From the NCBI GenBank assembly GCA_003290165.1, contig QNQO01000797.1, positions 62,001 to 126,000 of the forward strand: 64,000 bases of DNA. The letters are read 5' to 3'. The notes beneath the pieces are model-generated. The model was not told the origin of the DNA. It searched no databases and saw only the letters and a list, made by a program, of their open reading frames with translations. Source of the DNA: Berberis thunbergii. Its lineage: Eukaryota > Streptophyta > Magnoliopsida > Ranunculales > Berberidaceae. Positions 37,501-49,900 of the stretch are shown piece by piece. The position numbers and the translations under genes are program-made. Positions within the stretch are counted from its first letter, which is position 1. Each line of letters begins with the position of its first letter.

Positions 37501-39761
37501 GGTTTCTATTGAGGGTATAACAAGACATTCAAGTCATATTTCATTATGTTCATTAGAGATGATTAGATGAAAAGTAAAAACTTGCCTTGTATATAGGAAT
37601 TATATAAGCATTACATTGCTTTACGAACAAGAAGAAATACTGGATCCTAGCTTAGGAAATTGTTCTAGTGCACATCTCTTGGAAAGTAGAAAATATGTTA
37701 GGACTCTGTGTTTGCTTATATGTTCATGAATCACATACATATCATACTCATTTATTCACTTATTCCTTGATATAATATTTGACCATTCAAAATTCGAAAA
37801 GTGTATTGCCCATGTTCTGGACATAATACACCCTCTATATGTATAGATAACAGAAAATATCATTTAGGGAGATAGCAACATGAAGCAATTATGTCGTAAA
37901 TATTTGCATATAATCAATGAAAGAATAAGTTTCGTGTTTACATATAATCAAATTTCAGTTAAATCATATTTGAATAATGTACCTACCTATTCCATAGTGT
38001 TTTAGTCGTTTCCTGTTTGTTTAACCCATCACTTACTTTTATGACATTATATTCATTTTTCTGTTTATTTGATTTGTATCTCCTATTGCAGTATCAGAAG
38101 TTTATTGGTATTAACAGGCATTCTGCACTTACCTGATTTTTATTATTTTTAATTTTTTTTTATATTTATTTGTACTTGTATTTTTTTTGGTGAGAGCAGG
38201 GGTGGCTGTCGGTGCTGGTTGGCAAACTGCGGTAGCTTATGTAAACATTGCTTCCTACTATGTGGTTGGGATTCCTATAGGAGCTTTACTTGCTTATGTG
38301 GCGCATCTAGAAGTAACGGTGAGGCTAATTATCTTAAACTTTATCATTAATGCCTAGGCTTATAAACAGATATAATTCAAACTGAGTGATGTATTCAAAT
38401 TCGGAAAAGTCCAACATCCATTTTATCGTGAAGAACATGGGGTTTTTCAAACAAGTGCTAGAATTCAATACTTCCAAATAAAAACTCACTTGATTCAAAG
38501 ACATAATCAAAATTTGGACAATGCCCATGTTTCTCAACTACAAATTAAAACAGATTCGAAACAACTTAGTTACTCATTGAGAGGCCCAAGGGCGTGGCAT
38601 CCCCAGTTTTTTTTTTTTTTTTTTCCCCAGATGACACTTCAAATATGTTTTTGTAGCATACCCTTATCTTGACACATGAACAGAACGTAATTTTTTTTTT
38701 CAAACTTAATTGACATTTTTTTAAGAATACTTAGAGCCATAACTGGTGTTCAACTGCTTTGTTATGAATGTAACTCATGGTGCTAAATGAATTACTAACA
38801 AAAATATTTCATGTAAAACTGGTGTTCAACTGCTTCGTTATGAATGCAACTCATGGTGCTAAAGGAATTACTAGCAAAAATATTTCAAGTTAACACTTGA
38901 AGATGTTTGTTGTTGCCATACTCACTTGTACCCTAAATTGTTAATTTTCAGGGTATTTGGATTGGAATGATTGTTGGGGTTTTAGTACAAACGCTGACTC
39001 TTGTTTACATGACTTGGAGAACTGACTGGAATGCTCAGGTATAGATAGTTAACACATGATGCAAGTCGAAGTGACTCGGCATCCACAATGAGTTTGACAT
39101 TTTTAGTCTTGAATTTAAAATTAACTATCTTATATTCTCGTGTTTGGATGCTATGGGAGATTTTTCATGGAAAAAAAAATCCTCAAATGTCACTAGTGCA
39201 CAAACCTGAAATTTATAGTATGACTTGTGAGCATAGCTTGGTTCCCCTCTCCATGAAAATTTCATTTCTCAACCACCTGATGAGAAATAGTTGAGGTGAG
39301 GAAAAAAGGTATGCTCATGAGTCATACTTACCTGCATTTCATAGATTTGCATTGGCCACTAAGTGAGAGTCTAGGACATTCTCATGAGAAATTTTCCATT
39401 GTAACCAAACACAGTTTTGTTGGTCAGCTGTCCTATAGCACTTCAAGGCGTAGTTTTGTTAGTTCAGCGCTGATTTGTTAAAAGAATTAAAAAAAATGGT
39501 CTAGATCAGATGGTCAATCTAAATTAACCACAGTTTAGATATGAATTTAGATTTGAATTCAGAAACAACCAGCCTTGTCAGTTTGGCAAAAATGTCGTGA
39601 GACGCTGCAGTTATCTTGTAATTTGAATTGGCAGTGAGTGCACCATTGGTCACGAACAGTGTTTCTTTACGACTAAAGTTTCACATTTCCCACAGGTGGT
39701 GAAAGCAAATGAGCGTCTCAACAAATGGTTATTGCCATCTACTGCAGAGTCTGAAGAGTAG
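34122..39761 (+). CDS. DTX: MATE efflux transporter (DETOXIFICATION family)
   Basis: Eight exons join in phase with GT/AG borders: 34122-34391, 35542-36083, 36176-36262, 36681-36737, 37046-37284, 38200-38318, 38952-39038 and 39696-39761, giving 488 codons plus TAG, the normal length for plant MATE proteins. An acidic N-terminus ([16 protein letters not shown]) precedes two MatE repeats, about residues 36-196 and 257-417, with hydrophobic segments compatible with twelve membrane helices. Family signatures are [20 protein letters not shown] (residues 97-116), [12 protein letters not shown] (271 on) and [16 protein letters not shown] (321 on). By recall it is closest to the Arabidopsis DTX20-24 branch. 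Such proteins export organic compounds across the plasma membrane or tonoplast by cation antiport; substrate and membrane cannot be read here. No break was found. The ATG is chosen because it directly follows a splice-acceptor-like site and gives the usual N-terminus. Confidence 0.93.
34531..34563. repeat. (TTA)n microsatellite in MATE intron 1
   Basis: Run of tta triplets, about ten copies. Confidence 0.85.
36806..36976. mobile_element. Harbinger/Tourist-type MITE in MATE intron 4, 171 bp
   Basis: Ends GAGCAACTCC and the inverse of AAGATGCTC are near-inverted, and TTA flanks both sides (36803-36805 and 36977-36979). A 3-bp TTA duplication with a GAGCATCT-like terminus is typical of PIF/Harbinger MITEs. 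Confidence 0.7.
38741..38892. repeat. 76-bp tandem duplication in MATE intron 6
   Basis: Units 38741-38816 and 38817-38892 both begin aactggtgttcaactgctt and differ at only a few positions, so the duplication is fairly recent. Confidence 0.9.
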
Positions 39762-40584
39762 AGTTTGTTCATTTAAATGCTTCAAGAAAGAGGAGACATT
39801 TCTTTTATTTTTCTGGTCCATGAAGAAGAGAGGAAAATTGCTTCTGTTAGAGCACCTGGGACATTTTTAAAAAGTTTTGTCCAATCTTTAGAGACAAATT
39901 ACTAGCTATGTAGCAACACTGTATCTGATCAATGATGTAAGGTTCAAATCGTTAGTATTACTTGTAGCTGAAGACTTTGGAATACTAGCTTGAGATCTAA
40001 ATTATGTAAAAATTTTCAACTGAAAGAGTGTTCCAACTCATTTTTTTGGGTAAGTTTTGATGCAGGGGAGTTCTGGTAATTTGAAGATCTAGGTTAAATC
40101 ATAGGTATTTTGCAACCAATAGACTTAAAATGAAAGCTCAGACATAGTTGAATTCCCAGATTAGCACTGGATAGGTATAAGGGAAAATAAGGATTAAAGA
40201 ATGCGTATAACTTGTTCGAGTCAGTCTAGACAGCCAGGAAATTCAACCATTTTTTTTTACCAGGTTTGTTTGTTTTTTTTTACAATTTTACCCATTCTTT
40301 TTAAAACACAATCACAAACATCATTTATAGAAGGGGTAGAAGTTTAAAGCCTAAAACTTGGCCAAAAAAATGGTTGTGTTCTTTGGCGCCTAGAATTGTT
40401 GAACTTGTTCTTCTACGATAGTCCAGGGTTTGGACCTTGCTAAACACATTTAATGATATTGGGATCCAATGAAAAACTTTGCTTGCCTAAAAAAATGTCC
40501 GAGATCCATATCAAATCAGTAAGCCATCCCTCCTGTTTAGCGATCCGAAACATGAGCTCCATTGGAACTTGTGCTAATATGATA
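39762..40584. other. 3' flank of MATE gene
   Basis: The 3' UTR and terminator must lie within the first few hundred bases; I see no clear AATAAA. Nothing else is recognisable up to the copia LTR. Confidence 0.35.
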
Positions 40585-40781
40585 TGTTGAAAACGTTTGG
40601 TGTAATTTTTGTGTGAAATAAAACAACTTTTAAATAATTCATTTATTCATCTCACAAGGAAGTATTTATAGGGATACAAATATAATCCTAACTAGGAAAG
40701 TAAAAATAATTTTAATCCCGATTAATCCTAGTCATTGTTAAATAGGTATTCATAATTATATAATTATTATAATTGTTAACA
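40585..40781 (-). repeat. short copia-type LTR relic
   Basis: On the - strand it begins TGTTAACAATTATAATAATT, contains a TATAAATACTT promoter-like box (about 40660-40672) and ends TTTTCAACA. The sequence before it (gcaagggagtg) is a good polypurine tract, so this is a 3' LTR. The rest of the element is reduced to a few hundred bases at 40782-41060. Confidence 0.6.
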
Positions 40782-41061
40782 CTCCCTTGCAAGATGAGGA
40801 TAGATATCTCAAAGGCTCGGCTTGACAAGGGAATCAACAAGACAACAACTCAACAACAACAAAAAAAGTAAAATGAATAACCGACGGGAAGTAGTATTCG
40901 AGTGCACGTACGGAAACAAATAAACAAATTTGTCACATCCGGTTCCCATGGCACCAATAAGCCAGCTATGGCACCGATGAACCAACTTTTCATAATTACA
41001 ATTCCTTGACACCGATGAGCCAATTTTTCACAATAGAGGAAACTTTGAAGTCCAATTTGGT

Positions 41062-41345
41062 GAAGAAATCATGACTGTCGAGTAAAGCTGCTAATGGTTC
41101 GTTTTGAGTCAGCATGACTGTCGAATTCTGGATAATTCTAGTATAAAGAAATCACGACTGTTGAGTGAACGACTAATGGTTTGACTCGAGTTAGCATGAC
41201 TATCTAATTCTGATATGAAGAAATCATGACTGTCGAGTGAACGACTAATGGTTCGACTCGAGTTAACATGACTTTCCAATTCTGGTATGAAGAAATTACG
41301 ACTGTCAAGTAAACGACAAATGGTTTGACTTGAGTCAGCATGACT
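41062..41345. repeat. 75-bp tandem repeat, about four copies
   Basis: Units share gaagaaatcatgactgtcga, taatggttcgactcgagt and agcatgact. The periodic open frame on the - strand (SSQTISRSLDSRDFFI repeated) results from the 75-bp period, a multiple of three. Confidence 0.8.
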
Positions 41346-41387
41346 CCCCTTCAGTGTGGAGGCTGGAAAAAATTTCTCAACACAAAT

Positions 41388-42063
41388 TGATGATACACCG
41401 AAACGGTCCAACTCTGCGCCATACACATGTCATGATGATCTTGAGGAATAACAGGCCTTAGCGTCAGCCCAACAATGATCCGGCCCAAGCGTTTTCTAAT
41501 CTCGCCCAATGCAGTTCGCTAGACGGACTCAAATTCTTACAACCTGCTTAGCCCACGTGTCTCACAACTTTTCTTAATACCCGTAAGCTCTGCTAAGGCA
41601 AGTAACTCGAGGATCAGCTTCGGGTGGGCAATTACAACAGCTCTTTGCTTCCAACCAGGAAGCAGATTCTAGAGTATATGTCACATATGGAGACTTCTAC
41701 CTATAGACTACTCTTGGAATGAGAACCATTTCCCGTGTATCTAGGATCACAAGGCTAATAGGAAAACTCCTTCCACAACATGACTCCTATTAGAGAAGAA
41801 TCTCCATGCAAATCTTCTTCCCTAAACTACGCCGTCGATGGCCTAGTCGAACCAGGACTTCAACACTATAAATAAAACATGAGGTTGGTAAGCTACAAAT
41901 TCCCTGTTTACAACATTACACATTCCTGAGATCCCTATCTGACTTTAGCATCGAAGTGCCATCGGCCACCACAACGGTGGTATGTGGCTCACGTGCTTTC
42001 CTCATGCAAGTCAGCAGGTTTGCAGGTCAAGGTCAAAGTAAATAGTGGAAAACAACTGCATCA
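41388..42063 (+). mobile_element. solo LTR of the gypsy (Tat-like) family, 676 bp
   Basis: Begins TGATGATACACCGAAACGG and ends AAAACAACTGCATCA, flanked by an identical CAAAT (41383-41387 and 42064-42068). It has the same length (676 bp) as the complete LTR at 62493-63168, read in the opposite direction. A TATA box (actataaataaaac) lies at about 41866-41880. Perfect TSD without internal sequence means a full element inserted here and was lost by LTR-LTR recombination. Confidence 0.9.
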
Positions 42064-42068
42064 CAAAT

Positions 42069-42957
42069 GTTTGTATTGTTCAACATTGGTGTTGGTATTG
42101 CTAAGCCTTGGTATTGGTATTGGTATTGTTTTTATTTATTTATTTATTTTAAATTGCTTAACACAAATGTTGGTATTGCTCAGCATTAGTGCTAGATTGA
42201 TCAACATTGGTACTGGTAGTGTTTTTTTTTTTTTTGCTTTTTGTGGTATTGACTAAAGATAAGTTTGTTTCCTATTCTGACTTTCCTATTCTAACTTTCT
42301 TTCTTGTACTTATTCTAACTTTCCTTCTTGTAGATATTTTGACTTTCCTTCTTGTAGAGTGAATCAATCTTGGACTTGAGTTTGACAATGTTGAAGGCAA
42401 ATCATACATATTCTAACATTTGTTGAAGAACGGTTTGAAAGGAAAACATTCTTATTAACTGCTTTACTCCAAAGTTCATTACAATATCTTTCTAACCACT
42501 TTGTTTATATTGGTCCATTTTTTGCCCAAGTTCTGTTTCTTTTTGCTCAAGTTCCTTTTTTTTTTGTCCAACTCACTTTCTTTTTTCTTTGTGAGTTTCG
42601 AGATATTCGATTTATTATATTTATATTAGATTATTTTATTCATTTTGATGAACTTCGTTTTCAACAATTAATGAAATAATGAATCGGAAAAAAATATACG
42701 AAAAATATATGACTGTACTAGTTTACTACACCATTTTGTTGTGTTCTTTAATAAAGTGTCGGTTATCCATTTTCACTCATATTTTTTTGTCACTTTGCCT
42801 TTCTAATAGCCACAATAGGATTTGAGAGATTAAGAAAATGCATCAAACTTTTGTTCCAAAAAATACCAGGCCACCTCATCTTGGTTCCTAATCTTATTAC
42901 CAAACCCTAGTTTTAGGGAAACACTCAGTATATTCCGTATTTATATTTTACAAAAAT
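42069..42957. other. unassigned, with simple repeats
   Basis: Contains attggt/tattgg repeats (42080-42220), a ttta run (about 42132) and T-rich sequence. No gene recognised. Confidence 0.4.
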
Positions 42958-43120
42958 GCTAGGAAACCATGTTTCTGCAACCATGTTTTGCAACCAGGGT
43001 GACTTGGCGTGATCTTGAACGAATGATGAATCACCAAAATATTTATGTGTATCTAAAGGTTGTAAAAAACCTCATTTGATGATGCCACATCATCCTGGTT
43101 ACAAAACCTGGTTCCCTAGC
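42958..43120. mobile_element. 163-bp MITE-like inverted repeat
   Basis: Left gctaggaaaccatgtttctg and the inverse of the right end (gctagggaaccaggttttgt) match well, with a further inverted pair at caaccagggtga / tcatcctggtt inside. No target duplication seen. Confidence 0.55.
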
Positions 43121-43376
43121 CTCACTCCTTTATTTAATATTAGCTAGTTACTCAGTATTAGGGTGTGGACGTGCTCTACGTGCGTGTATATTCAATATTT
43201 ATTATTTTATTCTAAAAATCCAATAATAAGTAAAAATTAAAATTTTAGGAGATTTGACTAAAAATTTCTAAGCTAAATAATCAAAACAAATTATTTATAC
43301 TTTAATTTAATTAATTAAAAATGTTAAAGAATATAATGAATTAAAATTTTGTAACCAAAGATTACACTCTCATTAT

Positions 43377-43680
43377 TGTAAATGCCTATTTATAGTTTAT
43401 AGATAACTGGCGGTTTTATATAAATTATGTTAGGGGCATATGTATAATTAATCAATGTTTGAGAATGACTGGTTTGATTGTAAAAAGTATGAAATGTAGA
43501 GGACAAAATGAAAATTTCAAAAGTTAGATGTAAAAGCCTATTTATACTTTATAGATCATTCGCAAGTTTAAATAAATTATATTAGAAGCTTAGGTATAAT
43601 TAATCAATATTTGAGTAAACCTAGTTTTGCTTGTACCTATTAAAAAATTGAGAGGATAAAATGGAAAATCCAATAGCTAT
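43377..43680. repeat. about 152-bp tandem duplication, AT-rich
   Basis: Two units share cctatttata.tttatagat, gtataattaatcaat and gaggacaaaatg/gaggataaaatg. Divergence by eye is considerable, so it is older than the duplication in the MATE intron. Confidence 0.7.
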
Positions 43681-43759
43681 AGTCGGAGACATTTCTCTGT
43701 TCATCCAAAGCTTGAGGCCTTATAATAGTACATGTGTAGTTCAAATTTGATCCATGTTA

Positions 43760-44163
43760 GAGCATTTCCAAGGGTAAAGTTAAATTGGGGTATCAACCAA
43801 ATCCTATTTTAACTAAAAGCTAATATTAATGATCCTATATTTTTTCATCACTCCAACCACATTTTCTAATTTTAACTTTTTCATCATTATTTAAATACAT
43901 ATTTCCATAATTTTAGGAGGCTCTATTTATTTTAATGATTGGAGAAGAGAGAAGGAATAAAAAATATATATATTTTATTTAAAATTATTTTATTAATATT
44001 TTTTAGGATTTAGAAAATGGCATGGATGCCCCCAAATATAGAGAAAAAGATAGACCAAAATAAAATGATGATATATATAGGGTGTTCCTTTGGAACAAGT
44101 TTTTTTCCCGTTAGAGACTCCAAATTGGCTTTTTGGCTAATTTAGGGTCTCTCTGAGATGCTT
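43760..44163. mobile_element. possible Harbinger-type MITE, about 404 bp
   Basis: GAGCATTTCC at the left and the inverse AAGCATCTC at the right, with TTA on each side (43757-43759 and 44164-44166). The termini resemble those of the clearer MITE at 36806, but with only seven of nine terminal matches this could be chance. Confidence 0.4.
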
Positions 44164-44166
44164 TTA

Positions 44167-45608
44167 GGCATTTCTTGACCATTGACCCTTCTTCATTTCA
44201 ATGGCATTTCTTCACCACTCGTTTCAACAACTCAAAGTTATCCTTTTCAGATCTTCTCATAGCGTAAGGGACTTGCAAATGCAAGTCAGCTGTATGAGAT
44301 GCCATGTCCAATTACGACAATTTCAGAAAAATTACATAAAATGAATGCATGTAGACTAGAGAAACTAACAAGATGAAAGACTCTTGGTGGAAAACATGAC
44401 ACCAACATATCCTTGATGGATCCACAAATGCCCTGTGACCCAAATTTATGAATAAAATCCAATAACACATCATGTCGTGCATGATCTACGAGATGGGATG
44501 GTAGCTGGGCACATGCTTGATGGTAAGACCAAAACACATGCCTATTAGTCTCTCTCACTCATTCTTTCGCATTTAGTCTCAAAGGCCAACCAGACACCCT
44601 GTTCTTTTGTTCAGCAGAGAAGCAAAGAAGCATCACGTAAATTTCTCTGACTCTTAAATTTCTAAAGCTTATTTCCCTTCATACAGCTAGAACTGACTCT
44701 TTAATTAGCAAGAATTTTCCGTTTCATATATAGGATTGATGTTACTACTATGGTAATGACATTGTACAGTGTGTATCCATCCTCATTCCATTTTTTTTTT
44801 TTTTTTTAATCTTTTAGTTTTGCATTTATGGGCTACTTTTGGCTCGAAATTTGGAGTTTCACGTTTTAATCTCAATGAGCTCATAGTGTAACTCCATGCT
44901 TATGGACATTTTCATTTTGATAATCTCTAATTAATTTCGTGCAATGAAAATGATTGTACATTGTTCGAGAATTGTGAGGATTATAACAAAAATAGAGCAA
45001 TTATAGGATTTGTAGTATTATGTTTCATGCATCTGTATAAACTGTGGATTATTTGAAGGAGTTAAAATGCCTCTGTATGTGCTATAGGACATTAGGAAAT
45101 GTTTACAAAGTGGTGATTTAGCAAGTTTAACCTCACGACACTTGGTGAGGGCAAGGCTCTCAACTGTTCGATGAATTGATGGATCTTATCTTTATTGCCC
45201 CAAACATAATAATATGAATACTAATTTGAATATAAGGGTGACGTCCTGCATTGTCATAGTACCCTACCAGCTTACTGTGATTCGTGGTATTTGATACTAA
45301 AAGATTCTTGGCAAACCCAAATCCAAAGCTAAAATTCTTGCAGATTTAAAAATAAATCTGCAGATTCAAATAAAAAAATCTGCAAACTAATTTTGGATGA
45401 AAATAAGGTCATGATAGATTTAATATTGACACCAAAAACTAGGAACATAAGTTAGAATTTCAAAACTAGGAACATAAGTTCGACACTTTTCAAGATTCTT
45501 GCGAAGTCTAAATAAAAAATAATATTCAATCAAATAGAATTCATAGAAGATTCAAATCAAACTAAATCAAACATATGTAAATTCATTGTAGATGAACAAT
45601 AAGCTTAC
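44167..45608. other. unassigned AT-rich sequence
   Basis: Includes a T run at about 44791 and a short repeated aaaactaggaacataagtt (about 45434 and 45462). No gene or element recognised. Confidence 0.35.
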
Positions 45609-46123
45609 TGACGGTGTCAAATCCTCTTCTCCTTGACCTTGATATGCACAGAGGGCACACGTGAGCCAAAGATCATCATTGTGGCTGTCGATGACACTCT
45701 GATGCTTAAATTGGCGGCTTGAAAAATGTGTAATGCTGTAAATTGGATTCTGTATCGTATTTTTTATTCTTCAACATTGTGGTCTATTTATCATGTGAGA
45801 GTTATTGTTCGGTTATGCCTTTGGTGGCGTAGTTTAGGAAAATATATCTTGTTGGAGATCATTTCCTTGTTAGAAATCGTTTATTTAAGAGAGTTTCCCT
45901 ACAGGACTTGTGCTCCTATATCTACATGAGATTCTTCCCTTATGGAGTGTTGTAAATGCAGGAGAGTTTCCATGCACAACTTATACTCCGGTGTTTGTTT
46001 CTTGATAGGAGTCAGTGTATAGCTACTCTGTCCATCTTAGGTCGATCCCCCAGATACTTGCCTTATTAGGCCTTACGAGTATTGGGCTTGACCATGTAAC
46101 ACATGAGCTTAATAGGGCACTGT
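45609..46123 (-). repeat. gypsy-family LTR fragment, cut by the copia element
   Basis: Begins TGACGGTGTCAAATCC on the + strand and follows the 62493-63168 LTR (gccttgacctt..., gatgacactctgatgctta, gagagtttccct) to about its position 510, where the copia LTR starts. Confidence 0.75.
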
Positions 46124-46906
46124 TGTTGAAACATTAGTTTGAATTTTAAAACAAAATGGTTTCTTAACTTTGAATCTCTCTCTATATTGATTAGTCCCAT
46201 ATCCTCTATGTAACTCACTTTGGAAGAGTTAATAAGGATAGCGTTTGGACTTGGGCTTGGACCCCAAGGGGTACCCACTTTAGTGAAGGAGGGAAGAGAT
46301 AGACCAATGTTGGTCCACTCCACACGTGTGCGCCACCGCGGCCGTCTAGCCGGGTTGGATCGGATTGAGATGAAACCTTTCTTTTTGCTGAAATTTTATT
46401 TGAAAAATAAAATATCTTTTTTTATTTGCTTCAGAGAACAATACTGAGTCAGAGGAGACCCAGTCTTTACTCCCCACGTTCCCCTGATTTTCTCTGTGAT
46501 TTTCGTCGCCTTTTAAGACACGTTTTCTCTCAATTTTTTTTCTACGAGCCTATAAATACTTGCTCTCTCTCTCAGTTGAAAGAAAAATCGAAAGCATTTA
46601 TTTTCATCTTCATTTTTCAGAGAGCTTTAGTTTTGTAAACAGTCTGTTTTAGAGATTTTTGTAAACAGTCTATTATCAGAGTTCCAGTAGTTTTGTATTT
46701 TCGAAATTACTCATTGTTTTCATGATTTCGAGCAAAAGATATAGGGTGAATAGATTTTCGTTCTTCATCAGTGCATGTGATTGAACGAGACAGATACAGA
46801 ATTCTGGGCTGTTTTATCCTGGGGACGATGAGTCTATCAGACTGCTTGCACAATCTTGGGTAGAACCGCGAAACGTCTTAAAGAGAGCGACCTAGTCCGC
46901 GACTCA
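46124..46906 (+). repeat. 5' LTR of copia element
   Basis: Starts TGTTGAAACATTAG and ends GCGACTCA. A TATA-like box (cctataaatacttgctctc) lies at about 46549. It resembles 53109-53865 closely, with scattered substitutions and small indels. The following aaatttggtaacttcg is a poor primer-site match. Confidence 0.9.
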
Positions 46907-46990
46907 ACCCAAGAAAATTTGGTAACTTCGTTCCTCTTTTAATTTGTAGCAATTATATTTCCAATAATTTTAAGACGATACATATCTGCC

Positions 46991-49900
46991 ATGTCTACTA
47001 CTACTGAACTTGCTGCTAAGGGTCTAAACACGCCCTTTCGTTTTGAGGGTCAAAACTTTAAAAAATGGAGACAAAAATGTTGATTTTCTTAACTACACAA
47101 AAAATTGCTTATATCTGTAATACTAAAAACCCGAATTGCTTGCTGAATATGATGAAACCCGCACTAAGGAACTAGATTGCTGGATTGAAAATGATTTCTT
47201 GTGTAAGAATTTTATTGTGAATGGTCTGTCTGATGAATTGTATGATTATTACTGTTCTGAAAAAATTGCTAAGGATATTTGGAAAGCCCTTAGAAAAAAA
47301 TATGACACTGAGGAGGCTGGCACAAAGACATATGTCGTCAGTCGTTATCTGAAATTCCAAATGACTGATGATAAATCTGTGGAAACCCAATCCCACGAGC
47401 TATAGAAAATTGCTAATGAAATCATATTTGAAAGCATGACCTTAGATGAGCAATTTCAAGTAGCTATTGTGATAGATAAATTGCCCCCTAGCTGGAAAGG
47501 CTTTAAGAATGCACTTAGGCATAAAACCAAAGAGTTCTCTCTAGAAAGTTTGATCACTCGACTTCGAATTGAGGAGGAAGCCCGAAAACAAGATCAGAAA
47601 GATGAAATTCTGATTATTTCTAACCATAAGAAATTCACTCCCGTGGCTCTAAAACCCGGTGGAAAGACTATGAAAAGTCAGAGTCACAATAAAAATCGAA
47701 ACAATCAGAATCCAAACTATCAAAATCCGAACAACCAGAACCGCAACCAACAGAATCAGAATCCTCCATGAAATCAAAATGGACAAAAACACCCCTCAAG
47801 AAATGACTCAACATAGTTCATATGTTATACCTGTAACAGTCCAGAGCATATGGTCAGGAACTGCTAGAATGGGTTTTGTCCTGCTCCGTAGGTGAACCTA
47901 ACCGAAGACCAACTTATAGCCATGGTATCTGAGATCAACTTTGTTGGTGGATCCTAGGGATGGTGGGTTGACATTGGTGCTTCTCGACATGTCTGTTATG
48001 ATCGAGAAATGTTTAAGTCTTATTCTGTAGCTGAGGACAAGAAAGTGTTGTTGGGTGATTCTCACTCCACTATCATTGCTGGAACTGGCGAAGTAGAGTT
48101 GAAGTTTTCCTCTGGAAAGACTGTCATCTTGAAGGATGTCCTGCATACTTCGAAGATGAGGAAGAACTTAGTTTCTAGTTACCTTCTAAACAAGGCTGGG
48201 TTTACTCAAATAATATAGGTTGATTTGTATACCATTACTAAGAACAATGTATTTGTGGGGAAAGGGTATGCCACTAATGGTAAGTTTAAATTGAATGTTG
48301 ATGTTAATAAAATTTCTAGTTTTGCTTACGTGTTGTGTTCTTTAAATACTTGACATGCTAGACTCTGTCATGTTAATAAACAAATAATTAAAAACATGAG
48401 TAACTTAGGACTAATTCCAAAATTGTCCTTAAATGACTTTGAAAAATGCAACTATTGTAGCAAAGCTAAAATAACCAAAACACCACATAAATCTGTTGTT
48501 AGAGAATTTGAACCTTTAGATTTAATACATTCAAATATATGTGAACTTGATGGTGTTTTGACTAGAAATGGAAAACGTTACTTTATTACGTTAATTGATG
48601 ATTGCTCCAATTATACCTTCGTCTATCTAATGAAAAATAAGAGTGAAGCATTTGACATGTTCAAAATATTTTTAACGAAAGTTGAAAATCAGTTTAATAG
48701 AAAGATAAAAAGGTTTAGAAATGTGATGCACTATTTTAGTAGCACACAACTTAATACCCTGCTTTGTGATTGTAGTATAGAATAAGTAGGGATCGTTCTG
48801 GACCGGGGATTAGAGGGCTTGCCAATTAACACCAAGAATAGCTAAAAGACAACTAATAATCAAATTAATTAAATAATTGAGGATTGAATTTTCTAAATTA
48901 AACTATGAAAATAACTACGAAAATTATTGAAAAGATAATAAAACTAAAGGGATGGCAAGATGAGAAATTAGCTAATGGTTTATCTCCACACACCAAACAT
49001 ATGCTCATAAATCAATCTTCAATAATCACTTGCTAACTCGTGAGTGGCAACGCTCAAGATTAACCGTGATAAACATTGCATTAATCTTATTATTTTCCCA
49101 AGTTTGTTGAATTAAACTAAGTGTTGCTTTCAAACTATTCTTATCATGCTATCTAATAAGGAATTGCAAGTTAGATAACAATCTAAGATCATTAAGTTTT
49201 GTGAAAAATATGAACACTGACTATGCAATTACAAGTATGATCAACATCTTGTTTTTACCTAGGTTTTGACTTAACCTTACCAATGTTCCTTGGTATATAT
49301 TTACTACTTGTGAGTACAAAATCATAACAATTAGATGAAACTCTTCTATACTCTAGCCCCAGATCCTAGCATGCTTACTAAGTTAGCCACCTTAACAAAC
49401 ATACAAAGAAAGTTTTCTATAAAGCAGTTAAGTAAAACACAATTACTAATAGCAAAGAAGATTAAATTCAATTAATTTATAAAACACATGTTCGGGGCTT
49501 CAAGTCCACCCCTAACTAAGAAAAGTTTAGCTAGACATATTAATTATGTTCAAATAGTAATCCATAATCAATAATCAAGCGAAATAAGAGAAAGAGTTAA
49601 GAGATGAAACAGAACACTATCGCCTGATTCGTGGTGGTACTGAGTGGAAATTGGGGTGTAAATAGCATGAAACAAGATATCTCTTCCTTCTCCTTCCTCA
49701 TGCTATCTTGTCCTTCCTCCCCTATGACCTGCTTGTGAATCAGAGTGTGAGAGAGAAGGGGATGACGAGGCACAGCGAGAGGGAGATCAGATGGGTGTTG
49801 TGAAGGAGAACGACGGGATAAGGAAAGAGGATGGAAGAAGGGACTGTGGTCGTAAGGAGGAGGAGATGAAGTGAGGCCTCGGTGGTGATGAAGGCTGTGG

